35,696 nt of DNA from Nemertoderma westbladi (taxonomy: Eukaryota; Xenacoelomorpha; Nemertodermatida; Nemertodermatidae), in contig JAUCBJ010004075.1 of assembly GCA_032718475.1 (NCBI GenBank), positions 1-35,696 of the forward strand, in the 5' to 3' direction. The translations under genes and the position numbers were made by a program. This document shows, piece after piece, positions 20,840-31,061 of this stretch (position 1 is the stretch's first letter; the number at the start of each line of letters is the position of its first letter). Below the pieces are notes generated by a model. It made no database searches and was not told the origin of the DNA. It saw nothing but the letters and a program-made list of their open reading frames with translations.

Positions 20840-22050
20840 AGTACTACTAGGATCGGCATGCCGCATTGCAGCTGCATTTTTAAGAATGCTGTGATGGCTT
20901 GTCAATACGATTGCGCCGCCACAACTCCCTATCACCCATGACATTTTCTAGATCATCCGCATCTTCAAGGCCAGTGTCCTTTAAGATGCGTCTCAACAAA
21001 GTCATATGCTGTCCACCATGCTTATTCACTCCATGAAGCTGCCAAAACACAAGATTATATGCACTGGCTGGTCCTTACGGCGAAAGCAATGTCCTGCAAG
21101 TGGAGGCGACTTTGTTCTAGTGTCAAGCTTGGGGGGAACCAATGAGACATCTCCAATGTTATATAGTGTCTGGATGGAGATGTGTGCATTGTACTTGACA
21201 CAATGAACCTGGCGTAGCATTCTTGTGAAGGTGCCATCCGAAGATTTGGTGTCCTCAGCAGTTAGAGCCCAACATGGACTCCCATAGAGGAGTACTTGAA
21301 CTACTGCTGCTTTAAATAATCGGATAAATCTTAAGTTTCCGATTAATTCTCCGTGACTTCCAAATCCTGGAAAGCATATTCTAGGCTGCCCATGCCTTTC
21401 CCTTAGATATGACCTCCGGATCCATGATCCCAGGTCAGAAGTCGTCCACATGCTCAAGCATACCATCCTTAGTGCTTATGCTCATCCGGTCAGAGACTTG
21501 CTGAGGACTTTCAAAGTGAACTGTCAAAATTTTGGCCTTTTTGGAGTTAATAAACAGACCAACACTAGAAGCAGCCTGTTCTAATGAGCTGAGGAGCCAT
21601 TGGACTCCCTCTAGTGATTCTGAGAGTACTCCTAAGTCATCAGCAAAGTCTAGATCAGATAGGTACTTGGCAGGATTTCCTCGACTTCTGGAGCAAGTAG
21701 GTGGAGTTACCATCACCCCATCATCATTATGACCATCTGAGGACATGCGTAGAACATAATCAACCACAATTATGAACAAGAATGGTGCAAGTGTATCTCC
21801 CTGGAGGACGCCCCATAAAACTTCAAATGGTTCTGTGTCACCATCAACAGTAGACACAAATGTTGTCGAACCATCGTATACTGATCTGATGACTGCAATA
21901 ATTTCATCAGGAATCCCATATAATGAAAGTATGCTGAACATACGTGAGTGAGAGACTGAATCAACGGCCTTGAAGAAGTCAACAAAGATAACAGCCAGAT
22001 GCCTGTCTTTCTTCAGTCTTGTGTAGACCTCCTGTATTTCCTATTCCTGT
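20840..22050 (-). mobile_element. LINE-B non-LTR retrotransposon, 5'-truncated, defective
   Basis: On the minus strand, coding sequence starts abruptly near 22047 at motif A (IFVDFFKAVDS). It continues through GVLQGDTLAPFLF and DLDFADDLGVLS (21941-21435), shifts frame near 21450 and continues with DLGSWIRRSYLRERHG, LLYGSPCWALTAEDTK and RQVHCVKYNAH (21466-21026). It then ends with KDTGLEDADDLENVMGDREL and a short 3' UTR containing AATGCAGCTGCATTGC-type palindromes and a (TAG)n tail near 20841. The lysine next to motif A is replaced by Phe. It is related to LINE-A but distinct in sequence and 3' end. Smaller copies are at 7528, 15263 and 17301. Confidence 0.87.
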
Positions 22051-22194
22051 ATTACACCTAAAAAATTATCCTTCAAAGAAAGTATGACTCTATGTGATTT
22101 CCATACCCTTTGATAGTTTATTTAATGCAGACGATTCCTTGCCCTTCATATGTGGAGATCTTCAGTTGATCTTGGAATATAATATATTAAGAAT

Positions 22195-22320
22195 ATATAA
22201 GATCACCAATGACTTGCTGGTGTGAATCCAAGTTTACAGTAAGATTTTTGTTCTTTCTAGCATTTACAAATAGACCAACATTGGATGCTGCCTATTCTAG
22301 GCTGCTGAGTTGTGTGGAAT
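22195..22320 (-). mobile_element. Diverged LINE-B relative fragment
   Basis: The minus frame reads LSSLE, TAG, AASNVGLFVNARKNKNLTVN, closely matching LSSLEQAASSVGLFINSKKAKILTV in the LINE-B copy at 20840. It carries a stop where that copy has Gln. It is an older copy or a related subfamily. Confidence 0.7.
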
Positions 22321-23192
22321 GTGGAGGTACATGAACTCAACGGATTTATAGTGAGGTTTGAAAAGTATAGAATTAATTATACTACGAAACGAAGCAAATA
22401 TAAATCAGGTTGCTGCCTTTAACATAAAAACGCACTTTATCATCTTCACACAGTATTAAGGGATGGGATAATTTGTATATAGTTGCTAAATGCTGTTCGC
22501 CGGTCATCGAAAATGAGTGTGTGTTTCCTCCTAAAAAAAGCAAACCTAAATTCTACCCATAAAGGTATTCAACAAGTTACAAAATTATTCGTTACCCGTG
22601 TGCAATCAGGCGACAAGGCAGATGTAGTACAACAGGATATGGATAAATCCTTGAAGGTCTTGCTATATTTCTGCAAGTAAATTGGGGTGAGGGACTCCAT
22701 GAAACCCTTGAAAACATTCGTTTTTAATATGATATTTGCCAAATGATAGCACTGATCTCTTGCGAGATGAATACTTAGATATTTAGGGTGATGCTTTAAC
22801 GGTGAGAGAGAGTGACGAAAGAAAGACATGAAAATTTGTTAATTGCAATTTCAGTGTAAATAAATTTCATTTCAAATGATTGGAACTTCACTTTAGTGCA
22901 TATATTAAGTGTGTCACAGTTTACAATAACTCTATTACACCGGTGGGTTACCGGATCCAACTCGCTGTGGCTTGTAACTGTCCTTTTATAAAATAACAAT
23001 ATATATGTATTACTTTTCGATCCTTCTATGAGCGGAATAGGGATAGCACATATATTTTATTCACCATTAAGTATAAAGTATATCAATTACGTTAGGCATT
23101 CACAGATAAAGTAAATATGTGAAAGTGATAACAGGTTTATAATATTATGATGTTTAACAGCTAGCTTGTGTCCATGTAAATCAGCCAAAAGG
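22321..23192. other. Intergenic, no gene seen
   Basis: Overlapping short frames on both strands (22483-22999) without a recognisable domain. Confidence 0.5.
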
Positions 23193-23246
23193 AAAAAAAT
23201 ACACATCAGTAATACTGATGTGTATTTTTTTTATACTGATTCAGTA
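23193..23246. repeat. Perfect 18 bp inverted repeat with adjoining palindrome
   Basis: A7-TACACATCAGT pairs with ACTGATGTGTA-T7 around a 3-nt loop (about 23193-23231). The following ATACTGATTCAGTAT (about 23232-23246) is itself a 7+7 palindrome reusing the same ACTGA core. It lies about 700 bp downstream of the Ly6-like gene. It could be a MITE remnant. Confidence 0.75.
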
Positions 23247-23551
23247 TGGTACAGAATTATACAGGCATTAAAATATATTAAATGAGATCGAACGCATATT
23301 TATTTAAGGTGATTATCTCTGGAAAACAATGCAAACACGAAAAATTAAAACAGCTGTAAAATAACATCCCGTGGATACCAGATTATTATAACAGATTCAA
23401 TTTAAATCAAAATGGTGATACAGAGTCAGCCATTATTGTAACCTACTCAAAATATTATCATCTTGAACACAAATGGCAAGAGCTATCTACTATATATGAT
23501 ATGATTTATGGTTGTCCTTCACCAAATTTAAGTGTACTGTTGGAATCTTAA

Positions 23552-23557
23552 TTTATT
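23552..23557 (-). terminator. Candidate polyadenylation signal of the Ly6-like gene
   Basis: AATAAA on the minus strand, about 385 bp beyond the stop codon of the Ly6-like CDS. No transcript evidence is available, and another AATAAA lies further away near 23300. Confidence 0.3.
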
Positions 23558-23941
23558 TTGACTTGAGGTTGGGAACTAACTGGCATCGCAGGAGGTTTAA
23601 TTCATAAGGAGACAAGCAAGAGTGTAGATCAATCTATTATTAAAAAAAAATGAAATAATAATAAAATAATGAAAATATAAGTGTAACCAATCTGCTAAGA
23701 GGCATATAAAGGCACAAGAGAATCTGGGTGTACATGCAGTTGGACCATTTTCGAATCAATTGCATACAAGCGGCATACTAAAGAAATGCATTTAAATGCC
23801 GCAGAGATAAGTGTAGTCTTTTCAAAAAAAGAGCAATAACAACATGAATTCTAGCTGATGTAGAATTACATAAATGTTTCCCTAAGAAATTCCACAATGA
23901 AGTTTGAACAGAGTTGCTGGCACATAACGCAATAAATAAAA

Positions 23942-24595
23942 TCAGTAGAAGTTAAAATGAATTGCTATTGCCATCACCACTGAAGCAACGACTCCACTCA
24001 GTTTATTTGCCCAACTTGATGTCGTTGTGTATGTTGTTGAACGTTCTGCTGTTGTACTTATAACCGGTTGTGTTGTACTTGTAACAGGGTCAAAACCAGG
24101 ATGGTTCCAATCCACTTCCCCATTGGGATTCAGGTAGTCGTGTTCCCACACCATGTCGACAACTTTGTTGCATGCATCTGGTCCGTCGCAGCAGACAGTC
24201 TGACAGCTTGGTTGTGTCAACTCAGCACTGTACCCTTCACCGACATCATGACCATTCCAGTACCAAGATCTGCATTCATCTTCGTCAATGAAATCCACAC
24301 ACGGGTCACCCATATCGCAGGACAATGCCCTGGTGTACATCAAACCTTTTAACTCTTCGCCGTTTATAGTGTATAATCCTGGTAATTGAGTAAAGAACAA
24401 TCGACAGGAAATACAATCCGTTTTATTGGCACCTAGTCGTTCTTCATGCCAAGGGATGTCTGGTATTATATCAGGGCGAGCTGACTTAGAGGTAACCATG
24501 ACTTGCTCGATACACTCCACGGATGATATCTCCATAACTTTCTCTGTAACTATAGTAACAGCTACCAAAAGCATTTTGAGAAATTCAATATCCAT
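23942..24595 (-). CDS. Secreted, probably GPI-anchored Ly6/uPAR-domain (three-finger) protein
   Basis: 217 codons from ATG at 24595, with an in-frame stop about 30 bases upstream, so this start is supported unless a 5' exon exists. Residues 1-25 form a weak signal peptide (hydrophobic core MLLVAVTIV). The mature part has the Ly6/uPAR cysteine pattern: C-x2-C (DCISC, ~61-64), cysteines near 93, 99, 108 and 131, then the diagnostic CC-x5-CN (CCDGPDACN, ~135-143). An N-glycosylation sequon NKT lies just before the domain. After the domain comes a Thr/Ser-rich stalk (~171-195) and a hydrophobic tail (SGVVASVVMAIAIHFNF), as expected for GPI-anchor processing. Ly6-fold proteins act at the cell surface as receptors, ligands or modulators. 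The specific role here is unknown. There are no introns in the ORF, whereas Ly6 genes often have two or three, so retroposition or lineage-specific intron loss is possible. Confidence 0.85.
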   Translation of the reverse strand: MDIEFLKMLLVAVTIVTEKVMEISSVECIEQVMVTSKSARPDIIPDIPWHEERLGANKTDCISCRLFFTQLPGLYTINGEELKGLMYTRALSCDMGDPCVDFIDEDECRSWYWNGHDVGEGYSAELTQPSCQTVCCDGPDACNKVVDMVWEHDYLNPNGEVDWNHPGFDPVTSTTQPVISTTAERSTTYTTTSSWANKLSGVVASVVMAIAIHFNFY

Positions 24596-24720
24596 CACGT
24601 TACCAATCTTCGCTAAACTGCCTGACTACCTTCAGATAGGGGGGAGGGGGGGCTCAACGTATTCTTTCGGCCACAACCTGTCCACCACTGACTGACTATC
24701 TTATTTGTGTCGAGTTGTTT

Positions 24721-24741
24721 AACCGGTTCGAACAGTTCGAA
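24721..24741. promoter_or_regulatory. Overlapping perfect palindromes upstream of the Ly6-like gene
   Basis: AACCGGTT (24721-24728) overlaps TTCGAACAGTTCGAA (24727-24741), a 7+1+7 perfect palindrome. It lies about 130 bp upstream of the ATG. It is suited to binding a dimeric transcription factor, which is inference only. Confidence 0.4.
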
Positions 24742-24820
24742 TGTGGTGACGACGCCCCTTACATATCAGGCGAGAGTTCGATTAACTGTCTAATTGTCGA
24801 ATTCGATATGTAACTGTAAG

Positions 24821-24840
24821 TTTTTATATATATTTTATAA
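24821..24840 (-). promoter_or_regulatory. TATA-like block upstream of the Ly6-like gene
   Basis: The minus strand reads TTATAAAATATATATAAAAA, 226-245 bp upstream of the ATG at 24595. It is the best TATA candidate for this gene, but the region is generally AT-rich. Confidence 0.3.
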
Positions 24841-24841
24841 G

Positions 24842-26224
24842 TTTTCTATTCTCTCTAAAATTAACTTCATTATTTAATAGAGAAACTTGTAGCCAGCAAT
24901 TTTTCAAAATGAAAGACAAGGGTTCGCCCGAGTATACCTCAAAATAGGGAGAAAAAGGAGTAGCCTAGTTTTTCCCTAGGAAAAAACGTACTGATAGGAT
25001 TGCATTGATTTTACTTCTTTCCCAGCGACAAAAGTAAAGTAGGAAAATGTGAACGAATTTTTGGTGGAATTTCTTAAATTTTATTAGTATTTGTAGTACG
25101 AAGCAGAAAAGGTTTGCATATAATATGAGAAAATCCATGCACACACTAAAAAGTTTGCAACTTTATTGTAACACTATTTCGTATCACATGGGAAAAACAG
25201 AGCACAATATTTTTCAATATTGTCTCAACCCTTTATTAACCTCATTGACGCTCGGTAAATAGAATGCCTCGAGATAAAAAATGTATACTTTTTTTTTTCC
25301 AAGTAATATATAATTATTTTTATCAAATAAAATAGTTCTCTCTGCTAGCGACAGCTTACACGTACTAAGATTAACAATTATCATATAATTCTACGTACTC
25401 TACCTTATGCTACTGTGTATATATAATTCAGTAACGGCTAATGTGTGTTTTAGCTATAGCTTTGTAATAAGGGTTGGATTTGTTCTGTAAATTAATCCGT
25501 ATTGATTGTAAGCAATTTATATTCCACACTAATGTCAGCAGGACTCGGAATACATTGTCGTTCGGAGTTTTCCCTAATATATCCATCCCGTCGGTTTTGC
25601 AATGACGGTTTTGCAATGTTTAATGGCTGGGGTGTTGACTACTAAGTGATTTAACTCACTCTAAACACCGCCGCTGTTTTCACTGCAGAATATCAAGCAG
25701 ATAAAACTATCTCATTTCTTGTTTCTACAATTTCTCTAATTTTCTTCACTGTTATTGAGGATAAAATTCATATATGTATGGATAACAGCAGCAATTATCA
25801 CCCTCCAATAAAGGGGACTGCTACCTAGCAAAGTCACTGTAGCAATAGGGCCGAACGGCCAAACAAAGGAAGATCACATGTTGCGCAATCTATTATATTG
25901 TCATAACGGTAAATGCGTTGTATATAAATTGCTTATCCATTATGCATAGATTATACACGTTCGTGGGGCCTTTGCCCAGCACGAGGGTCAGTTATAAATA
26001 AGATATAGATTATAATTGAGCGATTCTACTGTATTAACAATTATTTTTAATATAACACAAAATACAACTGGAAGCGATTCACAAATATACAAACGGCACA
26101 AATTTCTAGTAAAAATAATTCAAGATCGCATATTATTTAATTTATTTAACTAATAAAGAAATCAATAAGCTCTTGTTATTGGTAACATGTTAAACTCATA
26201 AAGTAATATACGAGTAAAGGATGC
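24842..26224. other. Intergenic, no gene seen
   Basis: AT-rich. It includes a near-palindrome TTTTTCCCTAGGAAAAA at about 24970, but no coding frame of interest. Confidence 0.55.
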
Positions 26225-27655
26225 TTACACAACACAGTAGATGTTCAAAACCGCTTTGAAGTACTTCAGTCAATTAATGAAGACCACTCTACCGTTTCAA
26301 TATACCAGAGTACAATAAAAGCCCACAAGAAATCAGCCAAGAGAGGCATATTCCCCAGAAACCCAAACGATAACATTATGTGTCATGGTAAGACTCTGAA
26401 GTTACTTGTAAGAGAGAAGATCTTAAGATAGCCTACAAAGTAAAAATCGATCAACAAACAACCGAAAACATCAACAAGGATGGGGAAGCTAACGAAGATC
26501 TTAAATTGGCCTACAACATCAGCCATAAGAAGTACATTCAGGACAAGCAAGATGGAAGAAATTACAACTGCTCACATACAGCAACAATAAAGACTTACCT
26601 GGCAAACTGTAAATTAGGTATCAGGTTGGAAAATGTTGTTCTAAGGGGCGTCTCAAAGCCGATAGTCCTGAGGAACATGTCGGCAAATGTAAAGATCACT
26701 TCAGCAACTTGCTTGGGCAGCTACCAAAAATCGAGGTCAGCCCTGAAAGGAAAATATATCTCAAGACACTACAGAAACAGGGGGCTTCACACCCACCGAA
26801 CTCCAAAGAAGCATTAAAAGCATGTCCAATCATGAAGTGAGTGGATTAAATGAAATCCCAGCGGAGGTATGGAAAACAGGACTGTGCTAAACAGACCATT
26901 ATTGAATGTTTGCAACCGGATGTTAAAAGGGGAAAAGCCACCACCAATTTGGACTAAAGGTCAACTAAAGCCTCTCCCCAAGAAAGGAGACCTCGGCATA
27001 CCAACAAACTATCGTGGGATCTGTCTGCTTGTGGTAGCTGCCAAAATATACAACAAAATGATTCTATATAGAATTAGACGTAATTAGACGTGAATTAGAC
27101 ATTGGCGCCATTACTATTTGTAATTGCGCTGGATTACTCAATGAGGACGGCCACAAAGGGTGAAGATCTGGGATTCACACTACAAGAACGCAGAAGTAGT
27201 AGATATCTGGCAACTACAGTCACAGACACTGACTTTGCGGATGACATCACCCTGCTCTCTTATACGCTAGCAGATGCACAGCTTCTATTGAATAAGGTGG
27301 GGAGGGCTGCTAAGGAGGTTGGATTGCATATAAATGCTACCAAGACTGAATTTATGACTTGGCAACAATTGATAATAATAAACTATGGAAGGTTGACAAC
27401 TTCCAGTACCTTGGATCATGGATAGAGAGTAGCAAAAAGGACATAGAAGTTAGGAAAGCAAAGGCTGTATGTGTGTGGGTGTGTAGCGCTATCCAAAATG
27501 GTTACCATCTGCAAATCAGATCTCTCCAGGCACCTGAAGACTAAGTTCTTTCGAGCCACAGTGGAAAGTGTACTTTTATACGGGGGTGAGACCTGGCTCT
27601 GACGAAATAACTTGAACACCAAATTGATGGTTGCTACACAAGACTACTAAAGGTA
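26225..27655 (+). mobile_element. LINE-A copy 2, 5' portion (interrupted, defective)
   Basis: Plus-strand frames match the LINE-A copy at 18675-20690: about 26240-26360 (NRFEVLQSINEDHSTVSIYQ), 26500-26560 (LAYNISHKKYIQDKQ), 26850-27087 (LLNVCNRMLKGEKP, NYRGICLL), 27102-27360 (APLLFVIALDY, TDTDFADDITLLS) and 27359-27655. The section between KIYNKMILYRIR and LAPLLF is missing, so motif A is deleted. Several stops and frameshifts are present. The copy extends further 5' than the first one, showing the inter-domain region before the RT. It is split by an insertion at 27656 and resumes at 29161. Confidence 0.87.
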
Positions 27656-27777
27656 CGCAATAATTTTTATTGTCCGTTTAAATCCTTTTTTGCCCTTTTT
27701 TTTATTTTTTATGTCCTCCAAAAATCTAATGTTAGGTTCCATGCTACCGGTTTCTCTACTGCTGTTCTCTCAGGCTA

Positions 27778-27960
27778 TCAGTACCGGTATTAGTATATAT
27801 AGCACTATTTTGATGCATTGTATGTACAGATGTAGGTATAAAGCAGGCATTTCTGTATTTTAGTACCGGTACCGGCACCGGTACTGCTGTAGGCCTACTG
27901 TGTAGCCTACCATTTAAATACGGTACTGGTAGGCCTACCGGCTGACCGGTTGTTTTGGTT
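27778..27960. repeat. Cluster of ACCGGT palindromes and AGGCCT motifs
   Basis: TACCGGT or ACCGGT occurs repeatedly (27782, 27863-27885, 27949). Interleaved are GTAGGCCTAC and GGTAGGCCTACC palindromes at about 27889 and 27930. The block lies between the left terminal repeat and the 68 bp satellite of the inserted element. Confidence 0.6.
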
Positions 27961-28770
27961 AGAAAATCCCGCCTCATCTGTAACCTGCTCCTTTGCCTGA
28001 TTTGGTAAAGTTACCATTTATTGTTTTGGTTAGAAAGGCCCGCCTCTGTAACCTGCTCCTTTACTTCATTTTGTAAAGTGACTGTTTATTGTTTTGGTTA
28101 GAAAATCCCGCCTCTGTAACCTACCCCTTTCCTTCAATTAATTAAGTGATCGTTTATTGTTTTGGTTAGGAAATCCCGCCTCTGTTACCTGCTCCTTTCT
28201 CTCAATTGGTAATGTTATCGTTTATTGTTTTGGTTAGAAAATCCCGTCTCTGTAACCTGCTCCTTTCCCTGATTTGGTAAAGTGACTGTTTATTGTTTTG
28301 GTTAGAAAATCCCGCATCTGTAACCTGCTCCTTTCTCTCAATTGGTAATGTTATCGTTTATTGTTTTGGTTAGAAAATCCCGTCGCTGTAACCTGCTCCT
28401 TTCCCTCAATTAGTTAAATGATCGTTTATTGTTTTGGTTAGAAAATCCCACCTCTGTAACCTGCTCCTTTCCCTGATTTGGTAAAGTGACTGTTTATTGT
28501 TTTGGTTAGAAAATCCCGCATCTGTAACCTGCTCCTTTCTCTCAATTGGTAATGTTATCGTTTATTGTTTTGGTTAGAAAATCCCGTCTCTGTAACCTGC
28601 TCCTTTCCCTCAATTAGTTAAATGATCGTTTATTGTTTTGGTTAGAAAATCCCACCTCTGTAACCTGCTCCTTTCCCTGATTTGGTAAAGTGACTGTTTA
28701 TTGTTTTGGTTAGAAAATCCGGCCTTAACCTGCTCCTTTCCATCAATTGGTAATTGTTTTTGGCTATAAA
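27950..28770. repeat. 68 bp satellite with 204 bp (three-unit) higher-order repeat
   Basis: About 12 units share CTGTAACCTGCTCCTTT and TTATTGTTTTGGTTAGAAAA. Variants differ in the middle: A (CCTGATTTGGTAAAGTGACTG), B (CTCAATTGGTAATGTTATCG) and C (CTCAATTAGTTAAATGATCG). From about 28250 the order is A-B-C, A-B-C, A, so near-identical blocks recur every 204 bp. The first units are more diverged. This indicates block-wise expansion after unit divergence. Confidence 0.88.
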
Positions 28771-29160
28771 ATGAGTGTTTTGCTACGTCATGTGGTAATC
28801 GATTATCGACAACAACCACAAACTATTAAATTTAGAGTCTTTTACCACAGGCGCATATGGAATTCTATCTCATAGTCTATAAATCATGGAATCATGGAAT
28901 GTTTTGGCACAGGCATAGTGAAACCAACTGTCCGACAGACCAGAAATCAACAAATTTTGAATGTTTTGGCATAGGCATGTTGAAATCAACTGTCTGACAG
29001 TCCAGAAATCAGCAGTCTGACAGTTTGAAGAAATACATACATAAAAAGTCATTAAAAGGACAATAAAAGTCATTAAAAGGACAACAAAAGTCATTATGCA
29101 TAATTCGTAAAAAAAGGAGGACAAAAAAAGTCAAATAAAAGGACATAAAAAATCACTGCC

Positions 29161-29284
29161 CTAAAGTTAGCCCTAAACATCAGCTGGAAACAACACCACC
29201 CAATACCACCTGTATCAACCACCCTCCATGAATGCAGATTAAGATTCAGTGGGCACTGCTGGCGAAGTAAAGACGTGGTCATCC
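29161..29284 (+). mobile_element. LINE-A copy 2, 3' portion
   Basis: The reading frame resumes exactly where it stopped at 27655: LALNISWKQHH, then ECRLRFSGHCWRSKD, matching LINE-A residues at 18990-18840. It is lost after about 29284, so the natural 3' end is missing. Confidence 0.88.
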
Positions 29285-30764
29285 TAATGGTTTACAAGCC
29301 CTCGCTTGGTATAACTCACACCAAGATTACTACTCTAGATCCTATGACATATCATATGCATTACATAGGCCAGAGGATTGCTCACTAGTTTAAATTTTGG
29401 TGCTACAAAATAACCACCCCAGTATATTTTATCGAAATTTTTTTCGTTCTGATTCAGACTATTGAATTCTACGTACAAACAAAAAATCAGACGTTTTCCT
29501 TAAAACCTAAGATTTTTAGACTCTTAGAAAAATGCAAGACATTATTTAGGAAGCTAGTAAGTTTGGTTAATACAGGTTAATTTGTAATTTGAATAGCTGA
29601 TCGCGAACTATATAAGAGTACAGCTGAAGAATCGTAGAGTTGAGGTGCCCTGATATAGGGCGATGTATTTTTGTGGCAGAAAGTAGCACAATAAATTATA
29701 AACTGTGCTTTTGTATGTTGAATAATTGCGCTTTTTATGACAAGCAATGAGCATCGGGGCTGACCGTGGAATATAATATAGATTCAATAGTATATATATA
29801 AATTTATAATATATATCCATTCACACACAGTTAAATAATATTTAACTCTGATAACAGTAGGTGTGTATGTATGTGTGTTTTGTGTATGTGTATTGGTGTT
29901 TTTGTGCAGAAAACTTACCTCAAAATGCCTTACTTCATAAACTTACCTCAAATTTAATAATACACTTTTATGAGAATGCATGTGCTTTATTTGTCATCCC
30001 GTAGTTTACCAATGGTAAGTGCAATAACGATACTGATTAATAGTATCTGATCCACGGCCATCGGCTTTATTCTGTAACATAGAAATATCATAAGGTAATG
30101 TGAGGGAGATATTACGATAAATTCACATAAATAATATGAATTATTTTGTCTTGAAATATAGTATATGCACATAGAACTATCAAAGATATTGAGGAATCCT
30201 TTTATTTTATCGTACCTATCTATTTCATTTAATGTAATAATTTTTTCCGAGGTCCTTCCCTGTTGTTAGTTTTTCCTTTCTTAAACAAATAAAATTTATT
30301 ACACATTATAGATACATTTACAGGTTTATCTACGAAAAAATACCTAATTTTCATTATTATATCCACCTCCAGCTGACTGTATCTAAAGGAGGGAAATTTA
30401 AAATTTTGAAATCCGCTACTGTAAATTGTTTGAATTGAGATGTAATTAGTCAATGCACTAAAGCTATAAATAAGAGATTCATGCAATAAATTATTACTGC
30501 ATTTGAACAATCCTAAATTAAAAAATAGTAGAAAAAATATCTAAAATTGATACTGTGGGCACCATTGTGTGTTGTTAACTTTGCGAAACACACTACTAGC
30601 GTATATATGTGTGGATACCACAGGATATTATACTTGTGTCCACCTCAATCACGACACAACATACAGTACATACATAGTAGAATATGTAGAATAATAGAAT
30701 AGTAGAATATGAAGAAGAAACTACTAGAACAATCTACTGCAGCTTAGAATTCATTCTATCTGTC
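29285..30764. other. Intergenic, AT-rich, no gene seen
   Basis: No frame with coding character. A minor direct repeat (AAACTTACCTCAAA, twice) lies at 29910-29955. Confidence 0.55.
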
Positions 30765-31061
30765 TGGGTGATATACCCAGGCCTGCATCGGTTTACATTT
30801 TTGGGTGATATACCCAGGCCTGCATCGGTTTACATTTTTGGGTGATATACCCAGGCCTGCATCGGTTTACATTTTTGGGTGATATACCCAGGCCTGCATC
30901 GGTTTACATTTTTGGGTGATATACCCAGGCCTGCATCGGTTTACATTTTTGGGTGATATACCCAGGCCTGCATCGGTTTACATTTTTGGGTGATATACCC
31001 AGGCCTGCATCGGTTTACATTTTTGGGTGATATACCCAGGCCTGCATCGGTTTACATTTTT
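30765..31061. repeat. Eight near-identical 37 bp tandem repeats
   Basis: The unit runs from GGGTGATATACCC through AGGCCTGCATCGG to TTTACATTTTT and recurs every 37 bp from 30765 to 31061 without visible substitutions. Each unit begins with a 5 bp stem (TGGGT-GATAT-ACCCA). Uniformity implies recent expansion or homogenisation. Copy number is likely variable between individuals. Confidence 0.95.

Larger units (their letters stand above)
27656..29160. mobile_element. 1505 bp non-autonomous inverted-repeat DNA transposon inserted in LINE-A
   Basis: LINE-A sequence stops at CTAAAGGTA (27647-27655) and resumes with CTAAAGTTA (29161-29169), a 9 bp duplication with one mismatch. The ends are imperfect inverted repeats of ~45 bp: CGCAATAATTTTTATTGTCC at the left, GGCAGTGATTTTTTATGTCC as the complement of the right. 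Both continue into T-rich sequence with TGTCC/GCCC blocks. The right subterminal region repeats GTCATTAAAAGGACA (29049-29090). The CAGTG end and 8-9 bp duplication suggest a hAT-like affinity, but no transposase is encoded and the class is uncertain. The interior is mainly a 68 bp satellite. Confidence 0.8.

Noticed and set aside
18675-22050. Reverse transcriptases as retron, diversity-generating retroelement or domesticated RT
   Set aside because: The motifs and C-terminal regions are those of non-LTR retrotransposons. Copies are truncated, frameshifted and repeated in the window.
22569-22999. Minus-strand ORFs of 86 and 67 codons
   Set aside because: They overlap plus-strand ORFs and show no domain or coding bias.
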